Positions 47,255 to 58,874 of a DNA stretch of 64,000 nt are shown in pieces; position 1 is the first letter of the stretch; every line of letters begins with the position of its first letter. Origin of the DNA: Hyphodiscus hymeniophilus (lineage: Eukaryota > Ascomycota > Leotiomycetes > Helotiales > Hyphodiscaceae); contig VNKQ01000002.1 of the NCBI GenBank assembly GCA_016508695.1, positions 2,356,001-2,420,000 of the forward strand, written 5' to 3'. The notes beneath the pieces were generated by a model. The model was not told the origin of the DNA and searched no databases. It was given only the letters and a program-made list of their open reading frames with translations. The position numbers and the translations under genes were made by a program.

Positions 47255-50120
47255 GTTACAGCCAGGTCAATATTCGGGGTGTGATCGCTGACCTGCTTTA
47301 GTGATTTGAACATCTACGGTTGAATGCATGGTGCATTGGTGAAAGTTGTACGTGGGGAGGGGGTTGGCATGGAAGACTTATGCTCCGGGCAGGAGATATA
47401 ATAGTTTAGATTCGTGTAAATGATAGATCTGTTTGTTCTGGCTTGAGAAAGGTTGTCGTACAGTAATAAAAAATCCATTCAAGAAGCTTCATATCATGAG
47501 TTATATCACGTGAGGAATCAATCCCACAAACCAGAAGCGAACTCCCCTCATCCTCAGCCCCTTTCTTTCGAGCCGCAAGCCAATCCTCCTCTCAATCCCC
47601 CATCATTCAAGGGTTATCCCTCAAGCTATTGAACAATTCAAGACCCATCGCCAAGACGAGCGACAAGATTCACATGTGATTCGACACTCCCATCGCTCCC
47701 TCGCCAGGATACACTCGGCGGTTTCCCCATCAAAGCACCTGCATCTCGCCAGCCCCGTTATACCAGCGAATACGGCGCCCCGGGAAGAGCCTTGACTCTT
47801 ATTTATAGGAGAGTTATAGAAGAAATGGGGAGGCTGATGGCTTGGTCGTAGGGGACGTTTTGATATGGGACGGCAGGATAAGACTTGTGACTCGCAGATT
47901 TACTTGGATGAGGTTCTAGATATGCATACTGGATAGAGACGGGGGGATGGACTACTTCCTCGGTTGAAGAAGAGAGGGAGGGAATGGGCTTGTAGGATCC
48001 ATCATGGGAGAGGAAAAGGTAAAGGAAGAACAACTAAATCATGTCGCCGCTTGCAGACATCGCCTCCCCTCGGCGCCATCGCTTAAGGTGTACTCCCAAG
48101 TAGGTAGGTAGGAGTTGTGCATCAGATGCGAAAGCCGAATGTCGGAATGGCGTGCCGAGAAGCCGATCCGAAGGGGGTGGCCGAAGGAAAAGAGTACATC
48201 GATACAGAGGTACATTGATACATGTTACGAGAGAAGAACTCAACAATTGGATAAAACGGGGCTGTTTCCTCGTCGTTCTTTGTCTATCACCTAGACCGGG
48301 TCCGGACGGGAGGACTGGACAAAGCGTTGAAAAAAGGGATAAGCGAGGGGGGATGGGATATTGAGACTTTTCACATGTCAGATTGGGTGTGGCTGGTGAT
48401 GGTTGGGCAGTTGGTGCACTGTGCTTGTGCTCTGTGCTCTTTGGTCTGTCCGAAGGGAGGTGAAGTATTGTTTTGGGCCAAAAGAAAAGCTGATGCGATG
48501 CCATGCGATGCGATGCGTGGACGTTTGAACGTGGAGGATGTGCAGTACAGTGCAATGCAGACTGTGCAGACTGTGTAATGCCATGCCGTGCCATGCTCAT
48601 GCGATTTGTCCAGTGGGCGAGATGTTTGCTTTTTATCCAAGATATCTGGTTTACGGGTACGGATGGATATACTTGGTTTTCAGTTGTGGGTAACTTGGGA
48701 ACGGCACATCTCTTACACATCTCTTACACATCTCTTACACAGGGTTCTCGTTGATGCTGGTTGGAAGGAGAGCTTGGTCACCAACCGGGTAGAAGAGGAG
48801 GGCTGGCCGGACGGGACACTAACTGTGACAAGACCCCTGGCCCGCCGTCTGATGGATCTGGATCATGGACGGCATGGCGTGAAAGAAAGAAGGACGGCCA
48901 GAGAGTAAGTAAGCTCAGAGTATTTTCTTCATGGAGGAACGAGAAGGAAGAGGTGAATTGAGCTGGCTGTCCGTCGTTGGCTTGCAGTCACGCGCTTCTA
49001 ATCGAATGGCGAGATAATCTATAATACCTTATGTAGACACTCTTTGCAAGGCGACAGTCTCTGCCCCTCCGGGATCGTGTATCGATATACGGGAGATAAG
49101 AGCGATAAGCCAGCCGGCTGAGCTTGGACGGTGAAATTGGATGAGTAGGTGGACTTATAGAGGAGAGGAGAGGAGAGGAGAGAAGAGAAGAGAGACATCG
49201 ACTTTGTATATAGAGTAGGCAAGAAACTATGTGGGCTGATTTACTAGAACTACTCACAAGGTACTCTTTATCCAGGTATTTATTGCTACTGCATCAACAA
49301 AGTTATCTTGGGTGACGACAGACACACACACTCGACTGTCACATGCAAAACCCCATCCCCCGACTCATTCTCCCCTGTCATCTGTGGCGTACACGCAACA
49401 CTTCACTCTCTCTACCTCCGTATCTCTCTCCCATGCTCAACCACAATGCACATCTTTTGCACAATTCTCTCGCTTCTCCCTGTCCCCTTCATACCTTCAT
49501 CCTTCCTCTGCTTCTTGATTGGCCAACAACACATCCAGCGTCTTTCAAGCACGGATGACAAAGGCGGGTGCTGCCCTTGGAAATCATGAGGAAGCACATG
49601 CAAATGCCACATGCCAAATGCCAAATGCCAAATGCCACATCCCAAACCAACAAACCACACTCCAAACATCCAGCCATCCATACTCCACCAGAGCTCTGCT
49701 ATGTCAGTAGCAGGTGTGGCGCATGGATTGCTTGGACTTGCTCGAGTCTACCCTTTTCCATGCTAGCATCTGCAGGTAGCCAAGTTCTCAATTCACTCAT
49801 AAACCTTCCCACACCACCCCTTCCACTCCTTCTCGAAGATAAAAAACAAATCCCATACCTTCTGACCTTTGTCTCACCCATCCCCCAGTCCCAAGTCCCA
49901 AGTCCACGGTAGAACACAACGACGAGACAGTCTCGTAAGTAAAACCCTCCCACCACCACCACCACCACCAACATTCTCAGCCTTATGCAAGGCACAGTGC
50001 ATGCCATCACCACCTCAACGGCTGCGATACTGGCACGTAGCTGATTCTTACGGCTCTGCAGACTTCCCAGCTTCTCCTCCAAACACCGAACACCCCGAGT
50101 CTTCCGTAACGATCCCCGAA
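47255..50120. other. 2.9-kb gene-free, repeat-rich upstream region of the CAP20-like gene
   Basis: No gene is supported; open frames (for example 228 codons at 48034-48720, minus) are shadows of skewed composition. Simple repeats are concentrated here: GCGATGC-type iterations (48490-48520), three units of CTCTTACACAT (about 48710-48740), a GAGGA run (49158-49185), tandem CCAAATG units (49605-49640) and a (CCA)n run near 49955. Confidence 0.6.
48708..48740. repeat. Tandem CTCTTACACAT repeat, three units
   Basis: Three near-identical 11-bp units in the long intergenic region ahead of the CAP20-like gene. They have no coding role. Confidence 0.7.
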
Positions 50121-50716
50121 ATGGCACAAGTAAACGGCGAAAAGCCTTCCTCCGCCTTCATCGCCGTACGTATTCCCTCTTTGTCTTCGATAAGCTCAAG
50201 CACTGGCTAACGAAGAGAAAACAGCATCTATTCTCCTATCCCGTAATCAGCGACGGCTTCTCAACCTTCAAATCCAACCCCTACGGCGCCAAATCTCTTG
50301 ACCTCACCTCGTCAACCTACACCAAGCTCTCCTCCTCCGTCTCGCCCTACCTCAGCAAACCCTACGAGTATGTGTCACCCTACGTCCAGAAAGCCGACTC
50401 CATCGGTGATAGCACCCTATCAACCATCGACTCCAAGTTCCCCTATGTCAAGAAGTCTCCCGGCGAGATCTACGGAGATGGGAAGAGCATCGTCTTCTTC
50501 CCCCTGAAGAAGGGCAGCGAGACCAAGGAGTACGTGTTCGGGACGTACAAGGGCGAGGTGAAGAAGGTTGGCGGCGAGGGCATCGTCACATATGGCAAGG
50601 CGGCTGTCGCGACGGGGCTGATTGTGGGCGGGGATACGTACAACTTCCTCGTGAGCTTTCTGAGCAGCAAGAAGGCCGAGGCGAAGGAGGTTGCAAAGGA
50701 GAAGTCGAGCAGTTAG
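50121..50716 (+). CDS. CAP20/perilipin-like lipid-droplet protein
   Basis: Two exons (50121-50165, 50225-50716) with a 59-nt intron encode 178 residues. The sequence has the CAP20 pattern: N-terminal VNGEKPSS..IA|HLFSYPVISDG, TFKSNPYGAKSLDL, PYLSKPYEYVSPYVQKADS, DSKFPYVKKSPGEIYGDGKS and GGEGIVTYGKAAVATGLIVGG, ending in a Lys/Glu-rich tail. CAP20 of Colletotrichum and its relative in Metarhizium are perilipin homologues that coat lipid droplets and support turgor in infection structures. The product is expected on lipid-droplet surfaces, with amphipathic helices and no signal peptide. The long, repeat-rich upstream region is compatible with complex regulation (inference). Confidence 0.88.
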
Positions 50717-51878
50717 AATGAAGCTATTCTCTCTTGCGAAACGATCGGAATGAGGCCCGATGAACGATACCCCTCCTTTCCTCGATGCTGATTGGGACGG
50801 TTTGGCGAACTCAGATGGATTTATGATTGCAGGAAATTGGAATGGTATGGGAAAGGATGAAAAAGAGATTTTCTCCGCTCTGGTTTGTTATTCGTTGGTT
50901 CCACTCCTTTTCTCGATACGACATGGTGATTTTGGAAAATCGAGCGACTTCATTTCCTGCATTGCTCTTCTACGCTCCCTTTCTCATCCAGCGAGCAAAT
51001 GACTGGGCATTTTGGCCTTTTTCAGTCACGGCATCGAGAGCGATTAATATTTGCATTTGTTCTCCGTCTGTATCGTACGGGGAGTCCCTCACATGATGAG
51101 CGGGATTGGCCTGGATCCGAAGTGGACTGGACGGGAGAGAAGGGTCAGTGTAGATGAAGTCGTGGTTGGATTGGCATATATACAATAGACTTCTCTTCTC
51201 CGTTTCCCGCGCTTTGTATCGACCGTCCTTCTCTACTCCCCCTCGCACACTTCTCAGTTCCCCTTCCGCATCTCTCACAGTCCATACATGTTCACACATG
51301 CACATATGCACGTATACGACCCAAGATTAGCCCTACTTATTCCCCTAACTATTCATCCACCTCCCTCCCTCTCTCCCCTCCTTCAACAACCCATCCCAAC
51401 ACCCCATCCCACCACCCTGCTGCATCACACCTTACACTACACCTTACACTACATATCCCGCCCCATCACCCCATCACCCAACCATTCTCCTGGATAGTGA
51501 GGCTGAGGCTTGAGGGGGAAGGTAAGTAGAAGCGTGTGTAAGAAGAGGAAGATGGGTTGGTGATTTGGTGATGGAGAGGAGAGGGACGCGTCCGGGAGGC
51601 TGGACTGGCTGGTTGTGGGGCTGGGGCGTGACTAGGTAGGTAGGTAGGTATAGTCCATGCTGCATGTGGAGATTGAAAGTTGAGGTGAGGAGGGAACGAG
51701 TGCAGTGGTTTGGATTTTCTTTTTGATTTATTGCTTTTAGTTCTTTTTGCGTGACCCCTTTTTCCTTGAGAAACCCTTGGCTTCGCTGAATAGCATGTTA
51801 CTGGGTTTTCGTATTGGAGCCTGTGCTCAACTGCTATGCTCAACTCGGGATGAGCAGCCTTCACAGAGCGCTACTCGC
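50717..51878. other. Intergenic between convergent genes
   Basis: C/T-rich tracts (51350-51480) and a GGTAGGTAGGTA run near 51635 are present. No gene supported. Confidence 0.5.
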
Positions 51879-52871
51879 TCAGATCTCATCCTTCGTGGTC
51901 AAATCCCCAAAGACGGCGTCGTAGATCGCCTGTCCGACACCCGTTGCACTCGCTGGATTTTGGCCGGTGATCAAGCGTCCCCCTCTCGATATGACGACTT
52001 TCTCTCCCCAATCCTATTTCCCGACTCGTCAGCGGATCTCCCAGATTATCTAACAGATATTCTCCCTTCTGCCCTGCCCACTCATCCGGAATGAGGAGAA
52101 TGACATACCTTCTCAGCCTTTACAAATCCCCCACCACTCGCCTTGTTCAACGCATCCTCCAGCATAAACGGCATGGTACTGCTTAGACCAACAGCATCCT
52201 CCTCGCTGTTACTGAAGCCCGTCACTTTCTGTCCCTCCAGTAGGTATTTGCCTCCGGAGACCTTAACATGTGCCAATGCGGCTGGTCCATGGCAGACTGC
52301 CGAGACTATTTTACCAGCGTCGTAAAACTCGCCGATTATCTTGTGGGACGTTGCGTCCGTGGCAAGGTCGAACATGGCTATTCATCTCCCGTCAGCAACA
52401 AACCCATAAGATTCACTCATCCGTAGCCACGATGTTGCCCAGTATTCTTGTCATATAGCGAGAATGGAGGATTCGGGAAACCGTACGACCATGACCACCC
52501 ACGTAGAAGATAGCCTCAAACTCTTTCGCCTTGCCCTCGAACTCGCTCAGTTTATGCGTGTTCTTCCACAGCGCCTCGGATTGCTTCAAGAACTTCGAGG
52601 ATACGGCGTCGTTCTTGAACGCTTCGACAGAGGAGGGGTCGAGAGGGGCTTCGCCGCCGTTGGGAGAGGCTACGATGATCTTAAACTGCGAGGAGAGCAC
52701 TTCATATGGGTGTGCAAACTCGGGCTGTGAAATGGATATTAACATGGTATAGCTTTGAAAGAGGGACAAAGGAATGGAGGCAAATACCAAGTACCATCCG
52801 GTGGGTTTGCCGGTGTCTCCTAGTTTGTCGTGGGACGTTACGACGAAGAGGACTTTGGGGAGTTCAGGCAT
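51879..52871 (-). CDS. DJ-1/PfpI family protein, Hsp31-like glyoxalase/chaperone
   Basis: Four exons (52871-52788, 52724-52487, 52377-52109, 52013-51879) encode 241 residues, the size of fungal Hsp31-type proteins. It begins PKVLFVVTSHDKLGDTGKPTGWYL|PEFAHPYEVL, where the Glu of PEF is the conserved acidic partner. IIVASPNGGEAPLDP, FYVGGHGP|MFDLATD and the nucleophile elbow SAVCHGPAAL (Cys with following His) follow. EEDAVGLSSTMPFMLEDAL and WGEKVVISRGGRLITGQNPASATGVGQAI are the typical C-terminal strands. Members convert methylglyoxal to lactate without glutathione and act as stress chaperones in the cytosol. An upstream in-frame ATG exists but the family start is MPELPK. Confidence 0.92.
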
Positions 52872-54026
52872 TTCAATGGTATTTGATTGATGGGCCGATT
52901 GCTTTTGGATGTTTGGATATGTGGGTATCAAGGTGTTGTGTGGAAGAGGTGGTTGCTGAATGTTGAAAGGGAGGTCAGCTAGTGCGGGGCAGTCCTGCTT
53001 TTAAACATCAAATGTTTCGGCCTCTATTCTACGCTGGATAGAATCATTCCTCCGATTTCGAAGCCCAATCCGTTCTGATCACGGACCAAACAATGCTTCT
53101 CCAGGGATCCTTCCAGCTCCACTAACATTACCTCGGTGACATAACTGCACATCTGAAGTCTCTGAACATCCTTCAGAGTCGTCTGTGCAATCATCATTGA
53201 AACAGCGTCGCATGTGGGCATGTCGAAGTTCTCAGAATGGTGGTCAGCGTGTACCTTTATGGGTATCAACTCCGGTCCTCTTCAAGTCCAAGTGCCGGAG
53301 GGAGCAGACCAGTCAGTACGGAGGTATGCTGGTCATGAATCGTGGAAGCAAACATCTCCGAAAGAAGCTTCACAAAGTCCGAAAACGACCCCGCCATCCA
53401 TTCGATGATGTCAGCGGCCGAGAACAGACAAACACCAGGTCTCCTGATAATCATGTGACACTCATATTGTTCAAGCTTTCTTTTAAGTTTGACACCATTT
53501 TAGTCCCTTCGTCGACATTTTGATGCAGATCAAGGACACTGTCTCTCTTACCTTCATTTACTCATTCAGTGCTGAAGATTCGTTCTGGTTGCTGCTTTAT
53601 TGTCAGCCTTTCGGAGCTTTGCAGTGGGGCCTAGAAATGCTTCTCGATACCTTTTTCAACTTTAGCCTTCTTACCAGTTCATTGAACGCAACCTACAGAT
53701 GTCAAAGCTGGATTAGTAGCGCCAAGATTTATTTCTATGAACAAACGCAAAATAATTCTAGACAGGTTGTAGAGGTACATACAATTCTGATCTGAAATTC
53801 AATTCCGGTTCCGAGCTCCGGTCGCTCTTTGTAAGATCGGAGTTGATCTTGACAAGTCGTCACTCGCATTGTCTCATATTCAACGGCTGCCTGAAGCGCA
53901 AGTCGCGTCGTACTGTGTTAAACGGTGTCCCTTCATTGCTCTGTATATAATTTCTCTTCGTCAACCATCAGCTGTCAGTCTTCTTTCTGCACCGGTTACC
54001 TTTTCCCACTTACCGAACCAACGTAA
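52872..54026. other. Divergent intergenic region
   Basis: Promoters of the Hsp31-like (minus) and beta-lactamase-like (plus) genes. Open frames between 53185 and 53795 show no family resemblance. A TATATAA-like box (TGTATATAATTTC) lies at about 53942-53954, some 80 bp before the start at 54027. Confidence 0.45.
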
Positions 54027-55735
54027 ATGACTCGGCGAAAGCCTTTGAAAATGGTCAATGAGGATGACCCATTCGACGATGAGTTCGAAAAGATGGTCAA
54101 GGATACTTTAGAGCTATGGCATGTACCCGGTGTGTCAGTCGCAGTCGTGGATGGCGATATTACTTGGTCGAAGGTACCTTCATTCTCCGTTTCTTGTGGT
54201 CGAATTTGATTACCTGACGTTCTAGGGTTATGGAATTGCAACCTTTCCATCAACGCTGGTATCGCCGTCAACGCTCTACTTTGCTGGAAGTACGACCAAA
54301 GCATTTACAGCCGCCATCATGTCGTTCCTGGTGGATGACAATGAGAAATACCCCCACCTTCAATGGGATACGCCAATCGCCACCCTGATCCGTGATGACT
54401 TTGTTCTCGAAAACGAGTATGCAACTCAACACACCACAATTGAAGATTCTCTTTCCCACCGCACCGGCCTCCCAGGCCATGACTTCTCTCTCGGCGGTCC
54501 CAATGCTACCGTCCAGACCGTTGTCCGCAACCTTCGCCATCTACCCATCACTGCGGAGCCACGCACAAAGTACATGTACTGCAACGCAATGTTCATCGTA
54601 GCATCACATGTGATCGAAACAGTCACAGGTCGTAAGTTAGGTGATTTGATGCACGAGTGGATCTGGAAACCACTCGGGATGGATGCAACGTTCTTCGATC
54701 TCGAAAGTGCGAAGAATGCCAAAGAGCATTTGGCTACTGCGTATAGGTGGCTCTATGATAATAGAGAACGTGGGTTCCAGGCCGTGGATTGGATGACTCT
54801 TGATGAAGCTTCGGGCGCTGGAGCTGTCATTACAAATGTGCTTGATTATGCGAAATGGGCAAGGGCGATTTTGAGAAAGGAGACCCCGCTGTCTGAGAAA
54901 GGCTTTGAGGCAGTTTTCACGCCAAGGACATTGATACCCATCGAAGAACCTTTCACGGGCCCGAGGTCCTATGGACTCGGCTGGCGGATGGGTGTTTATC
55001 GTGGACAGCGTTTCTATGAACATTCTGGTGGGATGAAGGGGTTTGGTGCCGAACTCATCATTTTCCCGGACGTCGATTTTGCATTTGTGGCACTGGCTAA
55101 TACAGCTGGGACGGCCAATTTTGTGGATCTGAAGTTGGGGTTTAGCCTTGTTGACGAGAAGCTGAAGGTTCCGCTCAAAGAGCGATTTGACTGGAATGAA
55201 AGGCGAGTGTGATCTCCAAATTTCCATTCTGCCAGTCACTACGGAATGGATCAGTACGCTAACATGATGCAGATCCCAAAGAATCATCTCCGAGGGACGA
55301 CAAAAAGCCAAAAATGCTGTTCAGATACTCTATCCGCATCTGCCCTCTCGTCCCCTACCCCTCTCACTTCCCCTCTCTTCCTATGCCGGAACCTATCGCC
55401 ACCCCGCATACCAGACCCTCACGATCTATGTTTCAAGCCCCGATACTTCCTCAAACCCAGCTTCGACTTTCAATGCCTCAGAAGAGCAAAGGAAGTCCAT
55501 CTTGAAGGCCGACCGAACACAAACGACCTGGATCCAAATGCTGACTTTCGAGCATGTGAGCGGAGAGTTCTTTGTCGCAAGGGCGAAGGGTGAGGCGGAT
55601 TTTGCGGCCTTGTTTGATGATGTATATCCGGTGGAATTCAGGAATGGTGTGGATGGCAAAGTCAAAGAGGTCGGTGTTGGGTGGGAGGAGAGCATGGGGA
55701 ATGAGAAGATCTGGTTCAGGAGGGTAGAGAAATGA
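54027..55735 (+). CDS. Serine beta-lactamase-like hydrolase (class C / esterase family)
   Basis: Three exons (54027-54173, 54226-55202, 55273-55735) encode 528 residues; the second intron has a GC donor (AAG|GCGAGT) and a good GCTAAC branch site. The N-terminus (LELWHVPGVSVAVVDGDITWSK|GYGIATF) opens the beta-lactamase/transpeptidase fold. The SxxK catalytic motif is in GSTTKAFTAAI, the YxN motif in YMYCNAMFI and the HxG motif in FYEHSGGMKGFG. The ~150-residue C-terminal part (SYAGTYRHPAYQTL, WIQMLTFEHVSGEFF) forms the lipocalin-like extra domain seen in fungal members. No signal peptide. These fungal enzymes act as esterases/amidohydrolases or transesterases; the substrate is unknown. Confidence 0.9.
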
Positions 55736-56395
55736 GGAAGGGGTAGAACATCATCCTAAAGCGGTCATTGTACCCAAGAGTATGGCTGAAGGGTGGGTTG
55801 AGCTAGAGGTGTATTTTCACTACCAACACATAGTCAATACTCCTTGATATTTCTTTCACCCATTCCCTAAAATTCAAATTCCAGCGTGAGCTTATCGAAG
55901 TCTACTCCCACTGGCACTTATCGATTGAATCTGATATCTTCCCGGCGCTCATCCCCGGTCCATGAGATCCAACGATACAAAAGCTGGAATTCAATTGGAA
56001 CGTGGATAGAAAGCCTGCAGATCACGTTATAATGGTCGATTTGGAAAGCCCAGAGTCCGGCACAACCCTAAATGTGCACCGTCAATCTCATGGGTGAGTG
56101 TTACTAGACTGGCTTATATTTTCCTAGGACGGGTATCGAGCTGCGCCGTAGTTCTTTACGGCTGAGTCCTTCCTGAAGAGGTTATGTTGATCTGGCTTCA
56201 AGTTGTCTGATAAAGGACCTGAGTGGCCATATTGCAATATATCCACTTCATGTGAAAATATCATACCCTCATCTACACCATCATCGACACCACCAGAGCT
56301 CCATGTCAAGAAACAAACCCCAACCTCACCATCACTGTCTCGGAGAAATTAGATTGCAAGCGACCGCTCAACCTTTTTCAAAAACCCCTCCTTTG
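55736..56395. other. Intergenic
   Basis: No feature recognised. Confidence 0.45.
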
Positions 56396-56835
56396 TCACT
56401 CAATCGTCCCGTCCTCACCCGACGTTTTCGATATCTTGTTTGCCCCTGAATATCGGTTTACTCTTACCACCACAGCCCCGGCAACACATCCAACAGCAAA
56501 ACCAGCTTTCGCACCCGCCGAGAGGCCATCCGCGCTATTTGTGACAGAGGAGGATGACGAAGCTGCTGAGGATTCCATCGGTGATGTGAGGGACCATGTT
56601 GTAGTGCTTGCGATCCCGCCTGGTGAGGAGTCTGAGACTGTGACGTTAAAGCAAGAACCGCTTGTCGTGAAATTGCTACCTTTTACGAAAGCCTAGAGCA
56701 TGCTATGAAACGGGGAAAATAAAGCAAACTTACAACATCGGCACAAGCGTAGAAAGTCTCATGAGCACTGCGATCTTTGTCATAGTGTATTCTAGCTGAC
56801 TCTTTGTCTTGGTGCCCGGTATAAGTTGGTAGTAG
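56396..56835 (-). pseudogene. 5'-truncated relic of a Ser/Thr-rich single-pass membrane protein
   Basis: Two exon-like segments can be joined in frame across a GTAAGT...CTCTAG intron (56734|56692). The first (56835-56734) contains HETFYACADV. The second contains NFTTSGSCFNVTVSD, a Ser-rich stretch and a hydrophobic segment (AGAKAGFAVGCVAGAVVV) before a possible donor. This resembles the end of fungal secreted-stalk proteins with a C-terminal membrane span. No start codon or signal peptide can be found, because the SET gene's stop codon lies only ~120 bp upstream. It is probably a fragment, or a gene with exons I could not place. Confidence 0.35.
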
Positions 56836-56957
56836 CTATGTCCACGCATGGGCCTACAGCATGGAACGTAGACGTTTAAACCAAATGAATAGTACTACTA
56901 CGACTCCTAACACCCCTCATTACCCGGTAATTGATGCAATCACCGCTGGCCTCACGG

Positions 56958-58440
56958 TTAGGTCCAGTTTTCCTTTGGACTTTTTAACAACCCTATCATA
57001 TCATAATCTTTCTTGTCCCTCCTATTTGTGAATGCTTGATACTGTACTGCCAATGCTGCATATCTTGTCGCTTTCCACTCCTCTCCAGCCATATTCCAAG
57101 CCAACGCAGCAGTCTCATAAGCATCTCCAAGCCATCCATGAAGTCTTTCTTGTTCGTACAAAGAAACAAGTAGCTCGGCCATTTCAGGCATGCTTACTGT
57201 GTCCGAGTTCCAGTCTACAAAGGACTTCTTCAGCTCCTGGATGAGCTGGATGCGGTAGTCAGATGCAGCTTGCTGCGATGGCTCCTGGCTGCAGAGAGAG
57301 CAAGCACAGTCAAAACCCCAGCCTCGTTTCAAGGCTTGACGTCTGTCGGAAGACCTCATCAGGGGGTTAATGTAGGAGATTATCAGCTCTTCGCCGGCAT
57401 AGATGGTGCGGGAAGCGTAGGCTGCGTGGGAGAAAGTAGAATAAGAAAAGCGATGTCGAACGCTGAATTCGCAAATATTGTCAGCATACACTAGACACGG
57501 CGGAATTTGAGTCTTAGTCACTCACTTGGGCCGGCAGTCGTGATTCATACGCTGTAGCATCAAAACAGGTTAGTAAAATTGACAAACATCAAATCAATTG
57601 TTATACATAATACACTATGACCAGGCCGTTGTGGTTGGAGAAGCTAATATGTGAGATCCCTGAGAAAGACCCACTGGTGTTTTATGGCGGGGAGTTTGGC
57701 TTTGTCGATAAGAGAGCAAAACTTACCGACATCTCTGGAGACATCATAGAATGAAGAGTTCTATTGCTTTCCAAGAAAACCTTGAAGCTATTTGTATTGA
57801 TGATATCCTCAACAAGATCATCTCGGGAGCCCTGACAATCCAAATTCCACCACATCTTTCTTGTTTCGGAAGGAAGACTGTTGATTGACTCTCGAATGAC
57901 AAACTCTTTCTCTCTCCATGGCATTGATCGGAAGATCCCATTGTGATGAATGGAGGCCGGTGGATGGGCAAAGATCATATCTCCCGTGAATAGGGTACGT
58001 GTGGCCACAAGACCAACACCTTTCCCTGGGATATTCTGAGCAACGTATGCCTGGCTAGCTGATGTTTGTAGTTAAGAGTTTTCTACGAAGGTCGCAAGCG
58101 TAGATAGATCTGCAGCTATACCTGGAGTTGTGATGATAGTTATTCCTCGACCATCACTAAAGTTAGAGTCTGTGAAGGTGCAGTACTGGGTGCCATGTGT
58201 TGTTGAACATGATGGTACATTTGTCCACGGGTCGATAGGAACTTGGATCAATAGTTGTGAGCTGTTGTGAGACGCAGAACTCCTCTGTCTCGCCACTACT
58301 CCTCCTTCAAGAAAGTCTGTCTCATCGATGAGACAGGCCCTATCATCCCAGAGCCAGAAATCTTTTGAGTAATCCGAGAAGCAATAAGAACAGCCAAAGA
58401 TGAAGAAGACCCCCATGAGAGAAGGATGAGTACGAAACAT
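56958..58440 (-). CDS. SET-domain protein with N-terminal signal-like sequence
   Basis: Four exons (58440-58122, 58058-57727, 57551-57526, 57462-56958) encode 393 residues; exon 3 is only 26 nt and intron 2 is 175 nt, long for this region. The N-terminus (MGVFFIFGCSYCFS) is hydrophobic. The SET core starts YVAQNIPGKGVGLVATRTL, continues through PEMS|RMNHDCRPN (the SET NHxC motif, split over exons 2-4) and YAGEELIISYINPL. A post-SET-like Cys cluster follows (GWGFDCACSLC). The C-terminal half is helical (ELLVSLYEQERLHGWLGDAY). This is the fungal SET subfamily that often carries a signal-like N-terminus. It may be a lysine methyltransferase; histone or other targets are unknown. It lies directly upstream of, and in the same orientation as, the relic. 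Confidence 0.85.
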
Positions 58441-58874
58441 AGCTGACTTATTATTTGTGAGAAATATGAATGAAAGATAAATATGATAAGCATGAAAATG
58501 CTCAGATGTACCTACGGATGCAGCTCCAGACGTGACAAATGAGCCGTGCTTACGTCATCCCGATTTCGACTTCAGTAGAAGACGAATGAAAGGCTGCGAG
58601 TACTGGGGTCTCACTGGCCTTCCAATATCCATAACCGATGGGATGCTGAAACCATGGGTAGTTGTAGCTGGTTACTATTTTGCTGGACCTCCATTCTCCT
58701 GAATGCAGTTCATCGGTCTATGCATTCTGCAGCATTTGGCTTGAGATCTCAGTATGAATATGTAATTGAATCTAGATGTGTACAATTCTGACTTGAACGA
58801 AATTTAATTACGAAGCATTAATAAATTTCCAGTTCTATTTGAACCCAAAATATTATTATGTTGTAAATATTAAA

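Noticed and set aside
48034..48720. 228-codon minus-strand frame in the CAP20 upstream region
   Set aside because: Composition is driven by simple repeats; rich in His/Ser/Pro/Thr without conserved motifs and with open frames on the opposite strand too.
52932..53795. Open frames between the Hsp31-like and beta-lactamase-like genes
   Set aside because: Short, overlapping, without motifs; interpreted as intergenic.
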